From: Magnetospirillum sp. SS-4
GTDB lineage: Bacteria; Pseudomonadota; Alphaproteobacteria; Rhodospirillales; Magnetospirillaceae
Direction of reading: 5' to 3'
DNA length: 64,000 nucleotides
NCBI RefSeq assembly: GCF_902729425.1
Contig: NZ_CACVCH010000092.1
Span: 62,001 to 126,000, forward strand
Below the pieces are notes generated by a model. The model worked only from the letters and a program-made list of their open reading frames with translations, was not told the origin of the DNA and made no database searches. Made by a program: the position numbers and the translations under genes. Position 1 is the first letter of the stretch; every line of letters begins with the position of its first letter. Positions 17,242 through 26,088 of this stretch are shown one piece after another.

Positions 17242-17999
17242 CTTCCGTTTCCTTTCTTGGTCATGGACAGGATCAGAACCTCCCAGGTGATGGAACACGG
17301 CCGTCCCAGCGACGCCATGATGCGCCGCAGGGTTCCGGCCGGCAACGGCCGATGGCCCGGGCGGGGCGTGCCGGCCCCCACCGCGTCGAGCGAGCGCAGG
17401 AAGGCCCTGGCGTCGGCGTGGGTGATGGCGAAGCGCTCGGACTCGACCGTTGCCCCCGCAAGCATGGCGGCCAGTCGGCCGGCGTCGGGATAGTCGGCCA
17501 CGCCGGAGCGCAGCCCGAGGGCGGCATGGGCGGCGCGCCATTCGGCGAAGGTGCCGGCCCCCAGGGTGGCGATCAGCAGGGTTCCTCCCGGTCGCAGCAT
17601 TGCGGCCAGCCGCGCCAGGGTGGCGGGCAGGTCGGCGAACCATTGCGCCGCCAGGGACGAGGCGATCAGGTCGAACGGCCCGCCGGCCGGCTCCGGCGCT
17701 TCGGCGTCCAGCACGACGAAGCCGAGGCGGGGGTCGCCGAGGCCGGCCCGCGCCCGCTCGACCATCCTGGGGCTGAGATCGGTGGCGAGCAGGCGGGCCT
17801 GGGCGTCCAGGCGCTCCAGCAGGCGGCGGGTGAACAGGCCGGTACCGCAGCCCAGCTCCAGTATCCGCCCCTCCAGGGGTGGCCCGGGCAGCCGTCCGGC
17901 CAGCAGATCGGCGGCGTGAATCTGGGCCAGGGCGGCGGTGTCGTAGGTTCCGGCCGCGGCCGAGAACGCCGCCCCGATCCGCTGCTTGCGCCGGCTCAT
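17238..17999 (-). CDS. bioC: Malonyl-ACP O-methyltransferase
   Basis: BioC methylates malonyl-ACP to disguise it for fatty-acid chain extension toward pimeloyl-ACP. The 253-residue product has the SAM-binding motif LELGCGTGLF near residues 48-57, the acidic ATDLSPRMVERAR region and an N-terminal AAGTYDTAA segment as in BioC proteins. The ATG at 17999 overlaps the bioH stop as ATGA, and its own stop overlaps bioD. Confidence 0.92.
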   Translation of the reverse strand: MSRRKQRIGAAFSAAAGTYDTAALAQIHAADLLAGRLPGPPLEGRILELGCGTGLFTRRLLERLDAQARLLATDLSPRMVERARAGLGDPRLGFVVLDAEAPEPAGGPFDLIASSLAAQWFADLPATLARLAAMLRPGGTLLIATLGAGTFAEWRAAHAALGLRSGVADYPDAGRLAAMLAGATVESERFAITHADARAFLRSLDAVGAGTPRPGHRPLPAGTLRRIMASLGRPCSITWEVLILSMTKKGNGR

Positions 18000-18637
18000 G
18001 GAGCGACCCTGGCGGTCAGCAGGCGCAGGCAGGACGCCACCCAATCGGGATGGGTCAGCGGCAGCAGGTGGCCGCCGCCTTCGGCCAGAACCAGTTCACC
18101 CGGCAGGAAACTGGCCAGGCTCATGACTTCGGGAACGATGGGGTCATTGCGGCCGGCCAGGGCCATGCGCGGACATCCCAGCATCATCAGGCTGGTGCGT
18201 TCGTCGCACTTGCCCAGCCAGGCCAGCGCTTCGGCCAGGGGGGCCGGATCGATGCCCGAGGTGTCGGGCTCGAACACGCCGCAACGGCCAAGGAATTCGG
18301 CAGCGACGCCGTGCGGATCGGATTCGAACCGGCTTAGCATCCGCTCGACCATGCGGGGCGCCACCCCCTCGATGAAATGCTGGGCGCGGGTGAAGCGGGC
18401 GAAGGAATTCACCGCCAGCAATCCGGACCATGGCCGGGGAATGTTGGCCAGGGCCCAGGGCAGGCCCATGGAATGGGTCACCACCAGCGGCCGCGACATC
18501 CGCGGCACCCGGCGCTCGCCATAAAATCCCATATCGACGCAATCGGCGTCGAAATCGGGCAGGCGCAGCAGCAATTCGCCCCAGAAAGCCGGCGCGAAGC
18601 CCCAGCCATGCACCAGCAGCAGTCCCGGCCTGGTCAT
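17996..18637 (-). CDS. bioH: Pimeloyl-ACP methyl ester esterase, BioH-like
   Basis: A 213-residue alpha/beta hydrolase with an N-terminal LLLVHGWGF oxyanion segment, nucleophile serine in THSMG, a candidate acid in AGRNDPIVP and catalytic histidine in GGGHLLPL. Position between bioF and bioC with ATGA overlaps at both ends strongly suggests it is the esterase that ends the pimelate cycle. It is shorter than E. coli BioH (about 256 residues) and could equally be called by one of the functional analogues; BioH-like is the safe name. Confidence 0.82.
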   Translation of the reverse strand: MTRPGLLLVHGWGFAPAFWGELLLRLPDFDADCVDMGFYGERRVPRMSRPLVVTHSMGLPWALANIPRPWSGLLAVNSFARFTRAQHFIEGVAPRMVERMLSRFESDPHGVAAEFLGRCGVFEPDTSGIDPAPLAEALAWLGKCDERTSLMMLGCPRMALAGRNDPIVPEVMSLASFLPGELVLAEGGGHLLPLTHPDWVASCLRLLTARVAP

Positions 18638-19812
18638 GGATTGGCCTCCACCGCCTCCAGCACCGCCTGGACCAGCAGGTCGATGTCGGCGGCGGAATGG
18701 GCGGCCGACAGGGCGAAGCGGATGCGGCTGGTTCCCGGCGGCACCGTCGGCGGCCGGATGGCGACGCCGAGGATGCCGCGATCCTCCAGCGCCCGCGCCA
18801 CCGCCAGGGTGCGGCGTTCATCGCCCAGGATCAGCGGCACGATCTGGGTGGCGGAGCGGCCGGTGTCCAGGCCGTGGGCCTGTAGGCGCTTGCGCAGTCC
18901 CGTCGCCATCAGTTGCAGGCGGGTGCGTTCGGCCATCATGGTCGGCACCAGGTCGATGGCGGCGTCGATGGCGCCCAGCACCGACGGCGGCAGGGCGGTG
19001 GCGTAGACCAGACCCGACGCCCGGTTGATCAGGTAGTGGCGCAACGGCGCCGGGCAGGCCACATAGGCGCCGAAACCGCCCAACCCCTTGGAAAAGGTTC
19101 CCATGGCGATGTCGATTCCATGGCCGGGGGTGAGGCCGAAGCCGGTTTCCCCCAGAACGCCGGTGGCATGGGCTTCGTCGAGATAGAGCATGGCGTTCCA
19201 GCGTCTGGCCAGCGCCGCCAGCGCCGCCACGTCGGTAGCGTCGCCATCCATGCTGAACACCGTTTCGCTGACGATGACGCGCGGCCCCTTGCGCCCGGCA
19301 TTGCCTTTCAGCAGGGATTCCAGGTGATCAAGGTCGTCGTGGCGATAGCGCAGGACGCGGCCGCCGGCCAGTTTCAGGCCGGCATGCAGGCTGGCGTGGA
19401 TCAGCCGGTCGGCCAGGACCACCGGCTCGTCCCCCCACAAATCCCGGTCCAGCAGGGCCGGCAGCACGGAGGCGTTGCATTGCCAGCCGCTGGACAGCAC
19501 CAGCGCCGCCTCCGCCTGCTTGGCGCGGGCGATCTTGCCCTCGATGGCGGCCAGGGCGATGGAATGGCCGGTGACCAGTTGCGAGGCGCCGCTGCCGGCG
19601 CCGAATTCCCGCGCCCAGCGCGCCGCCCGCTCGACCACCACCGGATGGCGGGACAGCCCCAGATAGTCGTTGGAGGAGAAGTTGATCAGCTCGTGCCCAT
19701 GGATGCGCACCCGCCCGCCCGGCAGGTGCTCCAGCGGACGCAGGCAGCGGCGGCGCCCGGCCTGATCCAGGCCGGCCAGAAAGCGTTCAACGGTGTCGTT
19801 CAGTCCGTCCAT
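18634..19812 (-). CDS. bioF: 8-amino-7-oxononanoate synthase
   Basis: This PLP enzyme (392 residues) condenses pimeloyl-ACP with alanine. It has [12 protein letters not shown] near residue 40, [13 protein letters not shown] and the PLP lysine in [13 protein letters not shown]. It is the first gene of the minus-strand biotin unit and is divergent from bioB across about 96 bases. I took the ATG of [11 protein letters not shown] at 19812; the frame is open further upstream but runs into bioB. Confidence 0.95.
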   Translation of the reverse strand: MDGLNDTVERFLAGLDQAGRRRCLRPLEHLPGGRVRIHGHELINFSSNDYLGLSRHPVVVERAARWAREFGAGSGASQLVTGHSIALAAIEGKIARAKQAEAALVLSSGWQCNASVLPALLDRDLWGDEPVVLADRLIHASLHAGLKLAGGRVLRYRHDDLDHLESLLKGNAGRKGPRVIVSETVFSMDGDATDVAALAALARRWNAMLYLDEAHATGVLGETGFGLTPGHGIDIAMGTFSKGLGGFGAYVACPAPLRHYLINRASGLVYATALPPSVLGAIDAAIDLVPTMMAERTRLQLMATGLRKRLQAHGLDTGRSATQIVPLILGDERRTLAVARALEDRGILGVAIRPPTVPPGTSRIRFALSAAHSAADIDLLVQAVLEAVEANP

Positions 19813-19908
19813 CTCGGCTTCGTCATAGAGGGTTTTCGCTCCTGTTGCAAAGAGGCGTTGCGCGGCACTACATTGCCGACCCCCGAATGCATCAAAAGGG
19901 ATCGGCCC

Positions 19909-20886
19909 GTGACGGCTCAGGCAGTGAAGATGGCGGCGAGCGACCAGGAACTTCGCCACGATTGGACCCAGGACGAGGTCGAGGCGCTGTTCGCGCTTCC
20001 CTTCAACGACCTGCTGTTCCGGTCCCACACCATCCACCGCGCCAACTTCGATCCCAACCGGATACAGGTGTCGCGGCTGATCTCCATCAAGACCGGCGCC
20101 TGCCCCGAGGATTGCTCGTACTGCCCGCAAAGCGCCCACTACGCCAGCGGCCTGGAAAAGGAAAAGCTGCTGGCGGTCGAGGAAGTGGTCGCCGCCGCCG
20201 CCAAGGCCAAGGAGGACGGGGCGAGCCGTTTCTGCATGGGCGCCGCCTGGCGCGGCCCCAAGGGCGATGATTTCGAGGTCGCCGTCGCCATGATCGAGGG
20301 GGTCAAGGCGCTGGGCATGGAGACCTGCGCCACCTTCGGCCTGCTGGACAAGTGGCAGGCGAGCCGCCTGAAGGACGCCGGCCTCGACTACTACAACCAC
20401 AACATCGACACCAGCCCCGAGCACTATCCCGAGGTCATCTCCACCCGGACCTTCCAGGATCGTCTCGATACCCTGGAGGTGGTGCGCGACGTCGGCCTGC
20501 ATGTCTGTTCCGGCGGCATCATCGGCCTGGGCGAGGGCCGCACCGACCGCGCCAGGATGCTGATGACGCTCGCCAACATGCCCAAGCATCCCGACAGCGT
20601 TCCCATCAACCTGTTGATTCCCATCCAGGGAACGCCGCTGGCCGATTCGCCCCGCCCCGATTCCTTCGACTTCATCCGCACCATCGCGGTGGCCCGCATC
20701 ATCATGCCCAGATCGTTCGTCCGCCTGTCGGCCGGCCGCGAGGGCATGAGCGAGGAGATGCAGGCGCTCTGCTTCTTCGCCGGCGCCAATTCGGTGTTCT
20801 GCGGCGAAAAGCTGCTGACCGCCAGGAACGCCGCCCCCAACCAGGACAAGAGCCTGTTCGGCCGCCTTGGCCTGTCGCCCATGTGA
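19909..20886 (+). CDS. bioB: Biotin synthase
   Basis: This radical SAM enzyme inserts sulfur into dethiobiotin. The SAM-cluster cysteines C65, C69 and C72 lie in [11 protein letters not shown], and the [10 protein letters not shown] and [10 protein letters not shown] motifs are present. The start is probably GTG at 19909 with AAGGGA 8 bases upstream; ATG 19930 is an in-frame alternative with a weak site. The 19813-19908 gap between bioB and bioF must hold both promoters; I found no TTATCTATAA-type BioR site in it. Confidence 0.96.
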   Translation: MTAQAVKMAASDQELRHDWTQDEVEALFALPFNDLLFRSHTIHRANFDPNRIQVSRLISIKTGACPEDCSYCPQSAHYASGLEKEKLLAVEEVVAAAAKAKEDGASRFCMGAAWRGPKGDDFEVAVAMIEGVKALGMETCATFGLLDKWQASRLKDAGLDYYNHNIDTSPEHYPEVISTRTFQDRLDTLEVVRDVGLHVCSGGIIGLGEGRTDRARMLMTLANMPKHPDSVPINLLIPIQGTPLADSPRPDSFDFIRTIAVARIIMPRSFVRLSAGREGMSEEMQALCFFAGANSVFCGEKLLTARNAAPNQDKSLFGRLGLSPM

Positions 20887-20968
20887 GCCTGCGGGCGGGG
20901 CGACGATGGCCGGCCCTGAAAAGACGGCTGGCGCTTGCCCCTTTACCGATGCTAGGTTTCGCGGCGTC

Positions 20969-20984
20969 GGAGGGTGATCCCTCC
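20969..20984 (+). terminator. Short hairpin after bioB
   Basis: GGAGGG-tgat-CCCTCC forms a 6-bp GC stem in the 125-base gap between bioB and the next gene. There is no following T-run, so it may be a weak terminator or a leader structure of the TonB locus. Confidence 0.3.
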
Positions 20985-21011
20985 CAGCTTGGCCGGATTG
21001 ATACCAGAGAG

Positions 21012-21422
21012 ATGCTTCATAAGGCTGCCCGAGCACCCTGGACGCCCTTTTCCGCCGCCGGTGGCTGGCGGCTGCTGGCGTCCCTGCTGTGCGTGCTGGC
21101 CCTGGCGGTCAACCTGCTGGGCGCGGTGGCCTATGCCGAATCGGTTCGTGCCGCCGCCGCCGGCGGTCTTGGCTTTATCGACGCCTCCATCTGCCATTCC
21201 GGCCCCGAGGCTCCCGCCGGTCCCGCCGCCGAGCCGCGCCTGAAATGTCCGCTCTGCCAGGTTTCCAGCGCCGGTCTCCACGTTTCCGCCAAGGCGTCGC
21301 CGCCGGTTCCCGTCGTGCTGTCGGCGGTGCCGGCCATCCTGCCGGTCACGGTGGACGAGGCGGTTCCGCCTCATCCCCTGGCCGCCCGTCCCGACCCGCG
21401 AGGTCCTCCCTCTTCCGTGTAA
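21012..21422 (+). CDS. DUF2946-like exported/membrane protein
   Basis: A 136-residue protein with an N-terminal hydrophobic segment (about 20-42), a CHSG motif near residue 61 and a CPLC motif near residue 81, followed by a proline- and alanine-rich C-terminus. The paired Cys/His motifs behind one hydrophobic segment are the DUF2946 pattern; such genes often sit beside copper- or metal-related TonB receptors. Here it directly precedes a TonB-dependent receptor. Function unknown; a role in periplasmic metal handling is inference. Confidence 0.7.
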   Translation: MLHKAARAPWTPFSAAGGWRLLASLLCVLALAVNLLGAVAYAESVRAAAAGGLGFIDASICHSGPEAPAGPAAEPRLKCPLCQVSSAGLHVSAKASPPVPVVLSAVPAILPVTVDEAVPPHPLAARPDPRGPPSSV

Positions 21423-21477
21423 CGCCGTCATGGCCGGATTCCGGCCGATAGTCCGTTTCACGCAAGAGGATATACCG

Positions 21478-23583
21478 ATGCCTTTCATTCAATACGGCGG
21501 CCGCGCGCGGCTGCTGGCCGGGTGCTGCGCCATGGCGCTGCTGCCCGCCGCCGCGTCCCAGGCCTGGGCCGACGAGCAGGCCGTCCAGATGCACGAGATG
21601 ACCGTCACCGGCACTCGCGAGGGCGAGTTGAGGTCGGAAACCCCGGCGGCGGTCACCGTCATCGGCAAGGACACCATCGCCGAGACCAAGCCGGCCCACC
21701 CCATGGAGATGATGACCCGGGTGCCGGGCGCCGCCATCATGGTGACCAACGGCGAAGGCCACACCACCGGCATCCGCCATCCCATCGGCACCGCGCCGGT
21801 CTATCTGTTCATGGAGGACGGCATCCCGACGCGGGCGCCCGGATTCTTCAATCATAACGCCCTGTTCGAGGTCAACCTGCCCCAGGCCGGCGGCATCGAG
21901 ATCGTGCGCGGCCCCGGTTCCGCCCTCCAGGGGTCGGACGCCATCGGCGCGGTGTTCAACGTGTTGACCAACGCGCCGTCGGACAAGCCCGAGGCCAGGG
22001 TCACCGCCGAGACCGGGTCCTATGCCTGGAACCGCCTGCTGGCCACCGCCAGCAACACCTGGGGCAATATCGGCGCTCGCGGCGACCTCAACGTCACCCA
22101 CACCGACGGCTGGCGCGACCATACCGGCTATGACCGGCAAAGCGCCACGTTGCGGGTCGACGGCTGGCTGCCCAACGGCGCCAGCCTGAAGGGGATCGTC
22201 ACCGGGTCCAACGTCGAGATGCAGACCGGCGCCAATGCCCGTCTCCACAAGAGCGACTACGAGAACAACCCCACCAACAACTACCACTCCATCGGTTACC
22301 GCAATGTGCAGTCCATGCGGGCCTCGCTGGCTTACGAGCAGGAAATCGGCGCCTCGCTGATCAGCCTGACCCCCTATGTCCGCTCCAACCGCATGGAAAT
22401 GAATCCGTCGTTCCAGTTGTCAAGCGACCCGGTCATCTCGCTGACCGGCCACGATTCCATCGGATTGCAAGCCAAGTACCGTCGCGATTTCGATCCGTGG
22501 CGCACCCGTCTGATCGTCGGCACCGATTTCGACTACAGCCACGGCATCCATGTCGAGGATCGCATCATGCCGTTCAAGAACGGCGAATACTTCACCGGCT
22601 ACAGCACCACCGGCAAGATCTACAACTACACCGTCGACTACACCCAGATTTCGCCCTACATCCATGCCGAGACCTCGCCCATCGCCAGGCTGCGGCTGGA
22701 AGGCGGCCTGCGCTTCGACATCATCAGCTTCGACTACGACAACCATATGCAATCGGGATCGTTCAGCACCCGGGTCAGCAGCACCACCACCCGGACCTTC
22801 TATCGTCCCGAGGACGACACCCGCTATTTCAGCCATCTCAGTCCCAGCCTGGGCGCCACCTATTCCATCGTGCCCGAGGCCAATGTGTTCGGCCGCTACA
22901 AGCATTCGTTCCGCACGCCCGGCGAAAGCGACATGTTCCGTTCGGGCCGCGACCCCAATTCGACCCAGTTGAAGCCGGTGACGGTCAACACCTACGAGAT
23001 CGGCGTCAAGGGACCGGACAAGGGGCCGTTCAGCTACGAGATCAGCACCTATTACATGCTGAAGCAGAACGACATCCTGTCCACCACCGCCACCGACGGC
23101 ACTCCCCGTCAGTCCAACAACGGCAAGACGCTGCATCGCGGCATCGAACTGGCGGCCGGCTGGCAGGTCCTGCCGGAATGGCATGTCGGCGGCAACACCT
23201 CGTATTCCAAGCATACCTACCGGCGCTGGTTCACCGCCGCCTCGACCTCGTACAGCGGCAACGAGATTCCCACCGCGCCCAACGTGGTCAGCAACGCCCA
23301 GATCACCTGGACGCCCAAATTCGTTCCGGGTCTCAGGGCGGAGGCGGAATGGACCCGCATCGGGCCGTACAAGATGAATGACGCCAACACCCATACCTAT
23401 GAGGGCCATCACCTGTTCAACCTGCGCGCCTCGTACAAGGTGACCGACGGGCTGGAGGTGTTCGGGCGCGTCATGAACATCGCCGACACCCGCTGGGCCA
23501 CCGTCGCCCAGTACGGCAGCAGGGAGGAATTCGCCCCCGGCCTGCCGCGCACCTTCTACGGCGGCCTGACCGCGAGGTTCTGA
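21478..23583 (+). CDS. TonB-dependent outer-membrane receptor
   Basis: The 701-residue receptor has a signal peptide (cleavage near SQAWA), an N-terminal plug domain (ETPAAVTVIGKDTI, the GIEIVRGPGSALQGSDAIGAVFN signature near residues 140-160) and a 22-strand-type barrel ending in a C-terminal aromatic residue (GGLTARF). The ATG at 21478 has GAGG 8 bases before it. Methionine/histidine clusters such as MHEMTVTG occur near the mature N-terminus. It is grouped with a DUF2946-like protein, an Asp-box protein, a thioredoxin-like protein and TonB. The substrate cannot be read from sequence; a metal or metal chelate is the likeliest class. Confidence 0.93.
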   Translation: MPFIQYGGRARLLAGCCAMALLPAAASQAWADEQAVQMHEMTVTGTREGELRSETPAAVTVIGKDTIAETKPAHPMEMMTRVPGAAIMVTNGEGHTTGIRHPIGTAPVYLFMEDGIPTRAPGFFNHNALFEVNLPQAGGIEIVRGPGSALQGSDAIGAVFNVLTNAPSDKPEARVTAETGSYAWNRLLATASNTWGNIGARGDLNVTHTDGWRDHTGYDRQSATLRVDGWLPNGASLKGIVTGSNVEMQTGANARLHKSDYENNPTNNYHSIGYRNVQSMRASLAYEQEIGASLISLTPYVRSNRMEMNPSFQLSSDPVISLTGHDSIGLQAKYRRDFDPWRTRLIVGTDFDYSHGIHVEDRIMPFKNGEYFTGYSTTGKIYNYTVDYTQISPYIHAETSPIARLRLEGGLRFDIISFDYDNHMQSGSFSTRVSSTTTRTFYRPEDDTRYFSHLSPSLGATYSIVPEANVFGRYKHSFRTPGESDMFRSGRDPNSTQLKPVTVNTYEIGVKGPDKGPFSYEISTYYMLKQNDILSTTATDGTPRQSNNGKTLHRGIELAAGWQVLPEWHVGGNTSYSKHTYRRWFTAASTSYSGNEIPTAPNVVSNAQITWTPKFVPGLRAEAEWTRIGPYKMNDANTHTYEGHHLFNLRASYKVTDGLEVFGRVMNIADTRWATVAQYGSREEFAPGLPRTFYGGLTARF

Positions 23584-23585
23584 CC

Positions 23586-24803
23586 ATGACCATCATCCGT
23601 CCGTTCCTGATTGTTTTGCTGGCGCTGGCCAGCGCCCCCGCCGGGGCGCAGCACCGGCACGACGCTCCGGCACCTCCGGCCTGTCCCCCGGGCGAAACCG
23701 GCCTCGCCTGCGCCAAGCAGGCCAGTCCGGTCTTTCTTGGCGATGGTACCCTGGTGCTGGTCTGGTCGGCGGGCGGGCGGGTGATGGTGGCCCGCTCCAC
23801 CGATCGGGGCGCCAGCCTCGGCCCCGCGGTCGCGGTCAACGCCGCCGTCGAAGCCATCGACGAATCCGGCGACGCCCGCCCCGCCATCGCCGCCGACAGC
23901 CGGGGCCGGGTGTTCGTCGCCTATGCCCTGCGCAAGGAGGTCGCGTTCAGCGGCACCGTGATGCTGAGCCGGTCGGATGATGGCGGGCTGGGCTTCGCTC
24001 CGCCCCGCAAGGTCGCCTCGGACCCCACCAGCCAGCGCTTTCCCGTCCTGGGGGTGGGGGAATCTGACCGGCTCTACCTGGCCTGGATCGACAAGCGCGG
24101 CCTGGCGGCGGCCAAGGCGGCGGGGCAGTCCTATCGCGGGGCCGCGCTGGCGATGGCGTGGTCCGACGATGGCGGCGACAGCTTCGTCTTCGAGGGGGCC
24201 GCCCAGCATTCCTCGTGCGAATGCTGCCGCATCGCCATGGCCATCGACCGCCACGGCAGGCCGGTTCTGGTCTGGCGCCACCTGTTCGCCCCCAATATCC
24301 GCGACCATGCGGTGATGAGCTTCACCGGCCGGGACAGTCCCGGCCCGTTGCGGCGGTTGTCCGAGGACGACTGGCGCATCGACGCCTGTCCCCATCACGG
24401 TCCGGCGCTGGCGGTGGCGGCCGACGGTTCCGCCCATGCCGCGTGGTATACCGCCGGCGGCAATCGCAAGGGGCTGTTCCTGGCTCGCGCCGCCTCGGCC
24501 GAATCCCAATTCGGCGAGCCTCGCCCCATCGGCCGCGCCGACCGGTCGCCGTCCCATCCCCAGCTGCTGGCCCTGGGCGCCCGTCTCCATCTAGCCTGGC
24601 GGGAGTTCGACGGCGAAGTCTCGCGGGTCATGGCGCAGCATTCCGACGATGCCGGCGTCAGCTGGAGCCCGCCGCGCGAGATCGCCGCCACGCGGAACAA
24701 TTCCGACCGGCCGGTTCTGGTCTCGGACGGGCGGCGGGCGTTCCTGTCGTGGCTCACCCGGGCCGAGGGCTGGCGGCTGACGGCGCTGGAGCCGGCGCCA
24801 TGA
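23586..24803 (+). CDS. Exported Asp-box (BNR) beta-propeller protein
   Basis: A 405-residue secreted protein (signal peptide ending near PAGAQ) with repeated Asp-box motifs: RSTDRGAS, RSDDGGLGF, WSDDGGDSF and HSDDAGVSW. This gives a sialidase-type beta-propeller fold. It lacks an obvious sialidase catalytic set, and an unusual SCECC cluster near residue 215 plus DACPHHG near residue 265 look like metal ligands. It starts 2 bases after the receptor stop and overlaps the next gene. I would not call it a sialidase; it may be a periplasmic partner of the receptor. Confidence 0.8.
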   Translation: MTIIRPFLIVLLALASAPAGAQHRHDAPAPPACPPGETGLACAKQASPVFLGDGTLVLVWSAGGRVMVARSTDRGASLGPAVAVNAAVEAIDESGDARPAIAADSRGRVFVAYALRKEVAFSGTVMLSRSDDGGLGFAPPRKVASDPTSQRFPVLGVGESDRLYLAWIDKRGLAAAKAAGQSYRGAALAMAWSDDGGDSFVFEGAAQHSSCECCRIAMAIDRHGRPVLVWRHLFAPNIRDHAVMSFTGRDSPGPLRRLSEDDWRIDACPHHGPALAVAADGSAHAAWYTAGGNRKGLFLARAASAESQFGEPRPIGRADRSPSHPQLLALGARLHLAWREFDGEVSRVMAQHSDDAGVSWSPPREIAATRNNSDRPVLVSDGRRAFLSWLTRAEGWRLTALEPAP

Positions 24804-25282
24804 CCCGGCTGGCGGCGCTGATTCTCGCCCTGATGCTGGCGGCCGTCCCGGCCGCCGCCGAGACCCGCCCCTTCGTCAAGGGATCGTGGTCGGCCATGGT
24901 TCAGGCTCATGCCGGTCGGCCGCTGGTGGTGCATTTCTGGTCGCTGACCTGCGCTCCCTGTCTGGCGGAATTGCCGGTGTGGCGGGAACTGCGCCGGCGT
25001 CATCCCGAGATGACGCTGGTGATGGTCGCCACCGATTCCATCGAGGACACCGCCCGGCTGGAACGGACCTTGGCCCGCGCCGGCCTGTCGGACGTGGCAA
25101 GCTGGGCCTTCGCCGACGATTTCGTCCAGCGCCTGCGCTTCGAGGTCGACGGGACCTGGCAGGGCGAGCTGCCCATGACCCGCCTGATCGACCGTCATGG
25201 CGACGGCCGGACCCTGGTCGGCTCGCTGACGCCTTCGGTTCTGGCGGATTGGCTGGGGCGCCAGGGTGGAGGCCGCCCATGA
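24800..25282 (+). CDS. TlpA-like thioredoxin-fold protein
   Basis: A 160-residue exported protein: signal peptide ending near PAAAE and a thioredoxin fold with the redox motif CAPC in WSLTCAPCLAELP near residue 50, followed by a LPMTRLIDRHG segment with the cis-proline equivalent. It probably reduces or isomerises thiols of a periplasmic protein, perhaps the cysteine-rich Asp-box protein encoded just upstream. The ATG overlaps the upstream stop (ATGA), and its own stop overlaps the tonB start. Confidence 0.85.
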   Translation: MTRLAALILALMLAAVPAAAETRPFVKGSWSAMVQAHAGRPLVVHFWSLTCAPCLAELPVWRELRRRHPEMTLVMVATDSIEDTARLERTLARAGLSDVASWAFADDFVQRLRFEVDGTWQGELPMTRLIDRHGDGRTLVGSLTPSVLADWLGRQGGGRP

Positions 25283-25989
25283 GCGCCACCGAAATCTGGC
25301 GGGCTCTACCCTGTTCCACCCCGTCCGACATGAACCGGGGCATGATGGTGGCCCTGGTCCTGCATGGGCTGGTGGCGGCCGCCCTGGTCACCTGGCCGGT
25401 GGCGGCGCCGTCGCTGGAGGAAAGCCGGACCGTCGAGGTGGTGTTCGCCGCGCCCGAGCCGCCGCCCCCGCCGCCGCCGGTCCCGGAACCGGCCCGCGTC
25501 GAACCGCCGCCGCCCGACATCCGGCCTCCGGCCCCGATTCCGGCCGCAGCGCCTCCCCGGCCGGTTCGGGCGGCTGCTCCCAGGCCGTCTCCCGCTCTCC
25601 CGGCCGCATCCGTTCCGGCGGAGGCCGCCGTCCCGGCCGAGGCCGTCGCTTCCGTCGAGAACACCGCGCCCCCGGCCGCCGCCGCTCCGGCCGCGGTCGC
25701 CTCGGCGGCCCCTCGGACGCCGCCGCTGGCGCTGGAAACGCCGCGTCCCCTTTATCCGCGCATGGCGCGTCAGCGGGGGTGGGAAGGGCTGGTGCTTCTG
25801 GTGGTCGAGGTCAACGAACTGGGCTGTGTCGACACGGTCGCGGTCAAGCGGGGGTCGGGCCACGCCATCTTGGATGATTCGGCGGTCGAGGCGGTGCGCC
25901 GCTGGCACTTCCGCCCGGCCCGCAAGGATGGCCGCGACACCGTCGCCTCGGTCGAGATTCCCATTCGCTTCTCGCTGACGGAATCCTGA
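25279..25989 (+). CDS. tonB: TonB-family energy transducer
   Basis: The 236-residue protein has an N-terminal membrane anchor (about residues 25-42), a long proline/alanine-rich periplasmic spacer (about 55-150) and a C-terminal TonB domain with YPRMARQRGWEG, VEVNELG and VRRWHFRPARKDG motifs. It couples the proton-motive force to the receptor encoded two genes upstream and is probably dedicated to it. No exbB or exbD is adjacent. Confidence 0.92.
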   Translation: MSATEIWRALPCSTPSDMNRGMMVALVLHGLVAAALVTWPVAAPSLEESRTVEVVFAAPEPPPPPPPVPEPARVEPPPPDIRPPAPIPAAAPPRPVRAAAPRPSPALPAASVPAEAAVPAEAVASVENTAPPAAAAPAAVASAAPRTPPLALETPRPLYPRMARQRGWEGLVLLVVEVNELGCVDTVAVKRGSGHAILDDSAVEAVRRWHFRPARKDGRDTVASVEIPIRFSLTES

Positions 25990-26002
25990 GGCCGACCCGA
26001 TA

Positions 26003-26025
26003 CCCGACGAACCGGCGTCGTCGGG
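26003..26025. terminator. Hairpin between converging tonB and paaK
   Basis: CCCGACGA-accggcg-TCGTCGGG gives an 8-bp perfect stem in the 99-base gap between the converging tonB and paaK genes. No T-run follows on either strand, so rho-independent function is uncertain. Confidence 0.4.
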
Positions 26026-26088
26026 CATCGGCGCAAGTCTCCCCCGGCATCGAAACCTTGAGCGGGGGAGGGGGGCTTGCCGGCCCCG

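Noticed and set aside
19813-19908. BioR-type operator between bioF and bioB
   Set aside because: No TTATCTATAA-like palindrome is present in the gap, so biotin regulation cannot be assigned.
20887-21011. Riboswitch upstream of the TonB receptor locus
   Set aside because: Only a short 6-bp GC hairpin is visible; no conserved cobalamin, FMN or TPP riboswitch elements could be recognised.
19813-21036. N-terminal extension of bioF across bioB
   Set aside because: It is antisense to the well-conserved bioB; a normal-length BioF begins at 19812.
23586-24803. Functional sialidase
   Set aside because: Asp-box repeats only indicate a beta-propeller; no arginine triad or Tyr/Glu pair typical of sialidases was evident, and the gene context is TonB uptake.
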